Assembly (NCBI GenBank): GCA_018389105.1
Contig: JACATO010000065.1
Location: 62,001-126,000 of the forward strand
Source of the DNA: Nautilus pompilius
Taxonomy: Eukaryota; Mollusca; Cephalopoda; Nautilida; Nautilidae
DNA: 64,000 nucleotides
Direction of reading: 5' to 3'
The notes beneath the pieces were generated by a model. The model worked only from the letters and a program-made list of their open reading frames with translations. It made no database searches and had not been told where the DNA came from. Shown one piece after another: positions 57,350-64,000 of this stretch (within the stretch, counting starts at the first letter, position 1; each line of letters opens with the position of its first letter). Both the position numbers and the translations under genes were made by a program.

Positions 57350-57870
57350 GGGGTAAACGGTCTCTGCCGAGCCGATCCCCGCGGAATTCTCGTTCTGAAA
57401 GCCCTCAAACCGAGTTCCCTGGAGTTACGTCAGAACGAGACGCCCCAGAATCAGAGTTCATGAATGAAAGTGTTGAGGCGGCTGTACTTGGCCGCTGATG
57501 AGCGTCACGTGAGGGCAAACCGGAAATAAAGTGGTTTCCTCGCGCACGCTGGGATCGCCCCCCCCATCGTCCCGTCGACCGTAACCAGACAAGCCATCCG
57601 GCAGATTCTCCGCGGCGCTGCTGACCGTGTTACCGGCAACTTCCGGATAGAATTACGAATGCCTACAGAGATATCGACGGTGGAGTCTCCGATGGACGCA
57701 CGAAGAAAGCCGCGTCCCGCAAAGAATAGACGGTTGCAATCGGAGACGAACGGTCTCCGGCACGTGGTTTCTGGACTTCCGGCTCGCCCCACCCAAAAAC
57801 GCCCCCCCCACTTCTGCTGTTGTTCTAGGGCCGACTGGATTCTTGAGCGGGTAAGATTAGCCCCCTCCTC
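57350..57870. other. CpG-rich stretch
   Basis: Frequent CG dinucleotides and GC-rich sequence, with frames on both strands (57505-57792 minus, 57659-57967 plus). It could be a CpG-island promoter, but no TATA box, initiator or linked exon is evident. Confidence 0.35.
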
Positions 57871-60081
57871 CCCCGCCCATAAAGTTTCGACCTCACGAGG
57901 TCGACTTCCACGTGTTTCGCTGCCCGTAAATAAAGCTGATTACAAAACGTGTAGCTGCCTGATTTAATTTTTTGTCTGCAGATATTTACTTCCAACGCAC
58001 TTACGTGGCCTAGACGTGACCGGGACGGCGACGAAGGTGCTAAAAAAATGTAAATACCAGGTACAGATGGCTTTCTGCCGTTACAGTGGTACGACCACCA
58101 GTCACCTCTACTGGCTATACTACAGACTTTATGCTCACCGGCTTTGAGATGACAGAAGCTTGTCATGTTCATAGATGTCCACTACACTTGACTTTACTGA
58201 CTCTGGATGCGCGTTATAAGCCTGTTTTCGCTGGCTGGAGATATCTGGTAAAAATACTCACACTAGTCCCATGGCTTCCACTGCGATCGCACCTCTAACG
58301 ATTTTAGATGTCGGCTACAGAGTCAGATCTACCGCCCAACAGACGTATGTATCTCCAGTCCGTCACACATGTACTTCTGATGGCTGACTGCGGGTACAGG
58401 TTACAGGTGTCCGTTCGCTGGCTGGTGCTAGTAAGTTCCAGATATACTTATACTGGTGGGATTTTCTACACAAATGTTTACAAGTTCCCTATAGACGCAC
58501 GTGTCTCTAATTCACTGTTTCACCAGATTCACGTTTTCCCGAGCGTCTAACGCACATCTGTCTGGTTTCCTTCTTTTATATCTCACTCGCCGAAAACCCC
58601 AAAGACAGTAGTTCTGTCACGCTTACCCGCTATGACGGCAATAACGATGAAATATGCCGGAAATAGCGGCTAGAAAAGATTCTATTGTCGCTAAATACTA
58701 TATATTATGATAGTTTTTCACTTTTCAACTTTTCGAAACTCTCACACACCTGACAGGCCTAACACCCAGAGGTATTTCCATCCGCAAGCAGCATTAAAAG
58801 CCACTGACTTATCTTCCGGCGAAGAACACCGGAAAAGCTACTCAAGTCTGGTTTGATTTGCCGAATAAAGCTTAAAGATCATAACGCCGCCTGTTGTGAG
58901 ATAACAGACCGGCAGTTAGGGGAGATAACCCAGCCATATCGTACATTAAATGCCAACAAATTTTTATCAGTTATCTAATTTTGAGCGCACGGATAAACCT
59001 CCGACTGTGAAACCACATCAGTCATTTGGATATCTCACTGCAGAGATCTGGTACAGTCTTACTACGCGCCGGACATCATTATCATCACGGTAACAGTGCT
59101 AATATAGACACTGGTCCGTGTCTACCACCAGGGGGAGCGGTCACGTACTTGAGTGCTAATAGGTAAATCGATCGATCAGAGATGTGAGTACTTTAATGGT
59201 CCGTGTGTTATGCAAATATTTAACGCAAAGAGTATGAAAACGATACTTTAAAGAAATCTTTTTACAAGCTGAATATTTCTAGAGACATCCAGGCTTTTAT
59301 TTTCCAGATGTTTGCAGTTTTTTAAAAGGAAAACGATAATATGATCTGACCAGAAAACAGACAAAAATGAAAGTTTTTTTTTTTAATGGGAAGAGGATGG
59401 AAATGTTGCTATTTTAGATGTTGTGGGTTTTTGTTGTTGCTTTTTCTGATAGGCCAGTTATTATCGTCACGTGACTTAGCCAATAACTCTTTGTCTCTAC
59501 TGTAGTACATGTGAAATCGCTGGGCGGGTGACTGTAACTAAGATAAGGTAATAATAATAATAATAACATTACTAGTATTATATACTGGCACCCTCCATGT
59601 CTAGATATTTCTTTTCGTGCGAGGGTTGACTACACTAAACAAGAAAAATTGTTTTTACCGTCTTTAAATGGAACTTTTGAATAAATACCCTAATAATCGC
59701 CCACCCCCCCCCACGCTAGAAGTCGCTGAGCAGCCCCTTTTAAACGGACTTTCGTTTGGAAAAAAAACAACAAACCAGCAAACTTTATTAATTGTTTAGT
59801 CAGTTGTTCTCACCCCCCTTTTGAAAAATATTTCGTTGGATAAGAAAAATCGGAACAGAACCTTACTGCGAGTAAATAAATCAGTGGCATCGATGAAGCC
59901 CTTCACGGTTCGATTTGCTTTTCTCCGCAAGAAATAAGAAACAGCTTCACTTGTTTAGTTTTACGTGTTTGACGAGATAGCGATTCTCTCTTTTCCCCGT
60001 TTTTAAAGCCCCACCGAAAACCACTCATCCGTGTTAAAGTCTTTTCCCTCCCCCCTTTTTTTTTTTTTTTTCTTTGCGCAG
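57871..60081. other. Unassigned spacer
   Basis: No recognisable gene. Contains a TAA run (about 59547-59567), a CTCF-like core (59125-59140) and, at its right end, a ~40-base pyrimidine tract (60036-60081). Confidence 0.45.
59125..59140 (+). promoter_or_regulatory. CTCF-core-like motif
   Basis: CCACCAGGGGGAGCGG on the plus strand, a close match to the CTCF core. It faces the opposite way from the site at 7539-7554. Confidence 0.5.
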
Positions 60082-60156
60082 CAACCGCCTAAGACTTTAA
60101 TAACTTCCATCATCACTCACACCAACAAAAGAGTTCACTTCTGGACGATTAATAGG
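60082..60156 (+). CDS. Best candidate host coding exon (25 codons)
   Basis: A pyrimidine tract of more than 30 bases ending TTCTTTGCGCAG (to 60081) and a donor AGG|GTAAGTG at 60157 bracket exactly 75 bases. Only one of the three plus frames is open through it (CAA CCG CCT...), in phase 0 at both ends, reading QPPKTLITSIITHTNKR then VHFWTINR. The other two frames stop within 20 bases. The protein is not identified; its hydrophobic/aromatic pattern could suit a strand-helix-strand segment. It lies before a CpG-rich stretch. No neighbouring exon was found in the window, so the gene would have to extend by long introns. Confidence 0.35.
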
Positions 60157-60984
60157 GTAAGTGCGGTGCGTGTGGCGCGCGATCTGCGCGCTGATAGCGA
60201 ACCTCTCTGTCGGTGTCTTGAGACATTCGTTCGCCGCGCGCCCCCCCCACTTTTGATCGTTTTGTCCGACGATCGGGGAGCGGGAGCAGCCGGTTTCTCG
60301 TCCCGAGCCTCCGGCCCGGTTTTATTGGACGTCAGTCGAGGGTTTTCTAGAGGGTGCGAGAAGAGGCGAGCTCAAGATGAGCGCGGCTGATATACGCGAG
60401 AGATGTACTTTTATTACCTACACCGGTGTCCGTGGCGAGATTCCCGTATAAAATCGAAGACCGGTCGGCGTTTATTAAACGCACGGACAGGAAAATTCCG
60501 CTTGGCTCGGTTCTGATTCCGCGGGAAGAACTATTCCTTTTATCTCGGCATCGTGTTCCTGGATTTACCGAAGCGAAGCGTAGCGCCCTCGGTGTCGTCA
60601 ATATCTCCAAAGCGGAAAGGGGAAGGAAGCCTTGGATGAACTTAAGTATAAAGGGAAGTGATAACGGTGGCCTTCGAGTAAATATCGGGTTTTTTATTGG
60701 GACTGGGAGAGGAGGGGAAGCCGAAAAATGAAATTAATCTCGTAAACATCAAACACGGAATATACGTTATAAAAAAAAAAGGAAAGAGCAACCAAAGTAA
60801 ATCTGGGAATCGGGGTTCGGTTCAGCGTAACTCAGTAGTAAACTTGCTAGCCAGGCCGGGCGGGCTACTTTAATTTTACACCGCACAGGTAGCCGACAGG
60901 TGACGACGGGCCCCCGGGCACCTTGACGAAAACCATCCCGCTGCTGTGGTTTCTCTAAACCGAACTCTCAGTCAGTCCGCATCA
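60157..60984. other. CpG-rich then mixed spacer
   Basis: 60160-60400 is CpG-rich. The plus frame 60426-60731 (101 residues) and minus frame 60347-60610 overlap without recognisable domains. TAACTCAGTAGTAAACTTGC at about 60827-60848 is weakly box-A-like, but no box B follows. Confidence 0.4.
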
Positions 60985-61910
60985 CTGCCGAGCTGAGGTT
61001 ATTCCAGCTACTACAAGACGAGGACGTTGGCATGATTTCAGACAAAGTGCGAGTTTAACAACACAGCTAAATTATTTCAGTATCTATGAGGCGAGGAAAC
61101 TCCTAACGCCAGACAACTTGCACATCATTAGAGTCAAACGTGTATTCCTTGTTCTGCTGAGTGGAAAACGACTAAGTGCCAGAAAAGTTTCCCCTCATTA
61201 ACGTAACGAATATATTTCAGGTTTTATAACGATGTAGACGTCAGCGGGTAATACTAACTAACCCCGGTAAAATTATTCTAGGTTCCACTGGATGTAGAAC
61301 GTTTCCTAGCCAGTCCACTTTCCCGTTAGTAACGTGACGACATCAACCCAGAATTTAAGGAGATGGGAACGTCACACTAATGTCAGGTAGGTGCACATTA
61401 TTAGCGTGAACAAGTATCTCCAGGTTTTTTCAATAAATGGAAATCGTCCGAACGACAGTCAGCTTGCACATAATTGAAGTGATGACATCAATTATGATTT
61501 TATTAAATGAACGTTGTCTATACGTCAGAAAAATTCTACAAAGTGATAATATGACTTAAGGTCTGAAAGGTGCGGCAGTCAGCGATATTTAGACATCTTA
61601 ACTAGAGATGATATGCGCATCATCAAGGGGATATTATCATGTTCGGGTTTTATAAAACCATCTTAACGTTAGAAAATCTATCTAATATTAACGTAATAAG
61701 GTTATTTCAGAATCTGTCCGGTGTGGAAGCCTTTTTGACGGCAGACAACGTGTGTATTAGTGAAGTGGTAAAATTTTCAGGTTTTGTATGTATTGGACGT
61801 CGGCTTTTACATCATCAAACATATTGTGCAGTATTAACGTGATAATGTTGCTTCATGTTCTGTGGGTGCTGATGTTGATTTTACTTCACAGAAAGTGCGT
61901 TGACAGCTGG
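60985..61910 (+). repeat. Highly decayed tandem array, ~70-bp unit
   Basis: A motif like TATTAACGTGATAA..TTATTTCAGGTTTT recurs at about 60992, 61060, 61129, 61197, 61262, 61326, 61399, 61470, 61540, 61619, 61685, 61753 and 61829, with steps of 64-79 bp. Between motifs, fragments like GTAGACGTC and ACGCCAGACAACTTGCACAT recur. That gives about 13 units, each diverged. The frame 61639-61842 is a by-product. It may be an old minisatellite. Confidence 0.65.
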
Positions 61911-62250
61911 TGAGTTTAAGTAAATCTAACAAAACTCACAGTAACTTTATTTTGCAATAAGAGAAATCTTTTTTTTTTTTTTTAGTTTATGGTATTTTCT
62001 GATGAAGCCATATGCCTTGAACCTTGGCTCTTATCTTCAGGTAGTTTGAATTGTTCGTCTTTGTCTATCAGCCACACCATCGTCAGCGAAGAGTCAGTCG
62101 CCTTCCTAATTTATTAATGCCATCGCAGTGCGCATCAATGGGACAACGAGGTGTGTGTGTACTGACGAATAGCTATCTTGCGATCAAGTGACAGCAAAAC
62201 ATTGCCCATCCATCACCGACTACAAATGAGAAAGACCAAATACCCCCCTC
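61911..62250. other. Unassigned spacer
   Basis: Nothing recognised apart from a T-run near 61970-61983. Confidence 0.5.
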
Positions 62251-62552
62251 TCTCTCTCTTTCTCTCTCTATATTGACGTCATATCTCTCTATTGACGTCA
62301 TATCTCTCTGTACTGACGTCATCTCTCTATTGACGTCATATCTCTCTGTACTGACATCATCTCTCTATTGACGTCATATCTCTCTGTACTGACGTCATCT
62401 CTCTATTGACGTCATATCTCTCTGTGCTGACATCATCTCTCTATTGACGTCATATCTCTCTGTACTGACGTCATCTCTCTCCATCTCTCTCTCTATTGAC
62501 GTCATATCTTTCTGTACTGACGTCATCTCTCTCCATCTCTCTCTCTCTCTCT
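62251..62552. repeat. Tandem CRE-palindrome array in a CT microsatellite
   Basis: A 38-bp unit contains two CRE sites: TATTGACGTCATATCTCTC, then TGTACTGACGTCATCTCTC. Perfect TGACGTCA occurs at 62274, 62293, 62314, 62331, 62369, 62390, 62407, 62445, 62466, 62497 and 62518 (11 copies), and the variant TGACATCA at 62352 and 62428. One series of sites (62293, 62331, 62369, 62407, 62445) steps by exactly 38, and the other (62314, 62352, 62390, 62428, 62466) does too. CREB/ATF bZIP proteins bind TGACGTCA. Whether the array is active is unknown. Confidence 0.95.
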
Positions 62553-64000
62553 CACGTCCATATACACATCAACACCATTATTTATTGTCTTGCAATACCG
62601 ACTTGATTTGAATTTACTGTTTACAAATTTACCAGGTTCTCATTCTTACAATAGCACTTAGATATACAACTTTTTTTTTGCGGGAACAGAAATGATGACA
62701 CAGGTATATATTTTAATTAATTAATTTTCTAAAATTCTTTATTAATCTTTAATCGCGCAATAGGTGCGTGGGTTGCTCCCACATTTGTTCACCCAAATGC
62801 CACTAAAATCAATGCGAGGAAAATTTACCAAACTTCTTCCGACTACTAGTGAGAATACCCCATGGGCGACTAATAGAAAACGGAGCCAGAAGGTAACAGC
62901 TGGGGAAGCCAAACAACCGGCTCCGTCGACACGCCTGAATAGAGAAAGTCGCTGCAGGGTTCACGCGATCAACCCCGGCAGTAAAACGACTGGAAAATCT
63001 CTTTAAAAATGCTGGTCTACACTGACACAGGGGACTGATTTTCACCACCGTCGTACGTCACAAACCATGGCGGCCATAATTTCTGGTGCCTTCTCGTTCA
63101 CGGCAGATTTTATCGCGACAAAAACAGCGTTTGCGTTCAAACGACTCGTTGGTGAATCACCGAATGAATCCCACTGATGGAGTCTTCTCTTTTCTGGTGG
63201 GGGCGGGTGGTTACGTAAACCAACATTCTGACAGACTAGCATCCTTCGAGGAAAGAAACCGTTTGGAGATTTCCGTTTCTTCGGATTGCTTTGTTACGAG
63301 AAGCAACACGGCGCAAGGTTCCGCCCACTTTTCCAACCAGTTTCCGCATCACGTCCAAAGCTACTTCAACTGTCCCCGACCACAAATGAACAGCGTAAAC
63401 GTCGCTTTATCAAAAGATTACTGATTATAAACACCAGATTCTAGTCTTTGTCGCGCTTTTTCTCGACTCGTGGTGGCGTGCGCTTCTCTTAAGAGGTCTC
63501 TCCAACCTGGCTTTTCAGCCAGAGGTTTCACAATGTAGATCGTTGACAACTGGTATGTGGCAGGTACTCGTGCAACGACATCAACACCCTGACAACACCA
63601 GATGGAGAGTCTCTTCTAGAATCTCGTCCATTTAGCTGCGGAAACCGGAGTGCTGGTCAGAACCAAGGACGGCAAATCGGGCACAGAGAATCCGGAAGTA
63701 GGCTGGTGCGGTGCCTACTCGGTCATCCGCCCTGTTAGTAATCATCTTTGTGACTTCTTTTCAAATTTAACTAAAGAGAAAAGAAAATTTTAAAAAAAAA
63801 AGTCTTTAACGTAATAACTCTGAGAAACACGAGCTACCTCGTAAGTTGATGGGCTTCTGTTATCGCCATGCGAGCCGAACAAAGAAAAGGTTTAACTCTG
63901 AGAATGGTGCGCGCTCCTGCAGGCCAAGCGCACTGAGGGCGCTCGGTTTGGCCGGACTCGGACTGCTGACTGCTGACGAAACCACGGGTCTCAACTGGCA
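62553..64000. other. Unassigned right end
   Basis: No recognisable gene. Frames at 62764-63006 (plus) and 63086-63424 (plus, 112 residues) show no domain and overlap minus frames. TTAATTAATTAATTTTC lies near 62714. Confidence 0.45.

Noticed and set aside
60827-60848. tRNA-like box A at TAACTCAGTAGTAAACTTGC
   Set aside because: No box B within the proper distance and no cloverleaf.

Overview
This is a window of animal nuclear DNA with no confidently identifiable host gene. No reading frame carries a recognisable conserved protein except those of transposable elements. The elements belong to metazoan families: a Tc1-type mariner, ZBED- and ZMYM-like hAT transposases, a pogo/Tigger-type MITE, a Ty3/Gypsy-like pol, a non-LTR reverse transcriptase and tRNA-like SINE pieces. 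The base composition, the abundance of GA/CT microsatellites and the SINE module 'gggtaytccggtttcct' fit a marine invertebrate (a mollusc would fit), but the species cannot be fixed from the sequence.

Layout. 1-3.3 kb: unassigned. 3.3-4.7 kb: a nearly complete Tc1 element with both inverted ends, inactivated by an in-frame deletion, a frameshift and stops. 6.3 kb: GA array. 8.6-9.4 kb: a foldback element with ~215-bp inverted arms. 13.5-14.2 kb: a minisatellite with a 150-bp higher-order repeat. 14.4-15.5 kb: a possible solo LTR, a GA array and a decayed ~42-bp minisatellite. 18.2-19.5 kb: hAT remnant (minus strand). 21.6-24.2 kb: a second hAT element (minus) split by a 616-bp pogo-type MITE. 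26.3-27.1 kb: CT array and a possible hAT MITE. 33.9-34.3 kb: ~173-bp tandem duplication. 36.2-37.4 kb: a 4-copy GC-rich minisatellite joined to CT tracts, then a pyrimidine/purine/pyrimidine block. 37.4-40.0 kb: a decayed Gypsy-like retroelement with LTR-like direct repeats. 42.6-43.2 kb: fragment of another hAT. 46.3-48.1 kb: a BED-finger hAT remnant (minus). 50.8 kb: SINE-like piece. 52.5-53.3 kb: LINE reverse-transcriptase tail. 53.8-55.0 kb: facing CT and GA arrays. 61.0-61.9 kb: a very decayed ~70-bp tandem array. 62.25-62.55 kb: a tandem array of perfect CRE palindromes (TGACGTCA).

The only hints of host genes are short open segments with good splice signals, best at 60082-60156 (75 bp, one open frame, strong acceptor and donor), with weaker ones at 49672-49732, 45075-45116 and 29001-29206. 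Four good CTCF-core-like motifs and two clusters of CRE palindromes are the most plausible regulatory content. The window is therefore best read as intergenic or intronic DNA built from layers of dead transposons and simple and complex tandem repeats. The most unusual parts are the CRE-bearing GA/CT arrays, the nested hAT/pogo insertion, the higher-order minisatellite and the foldback element.
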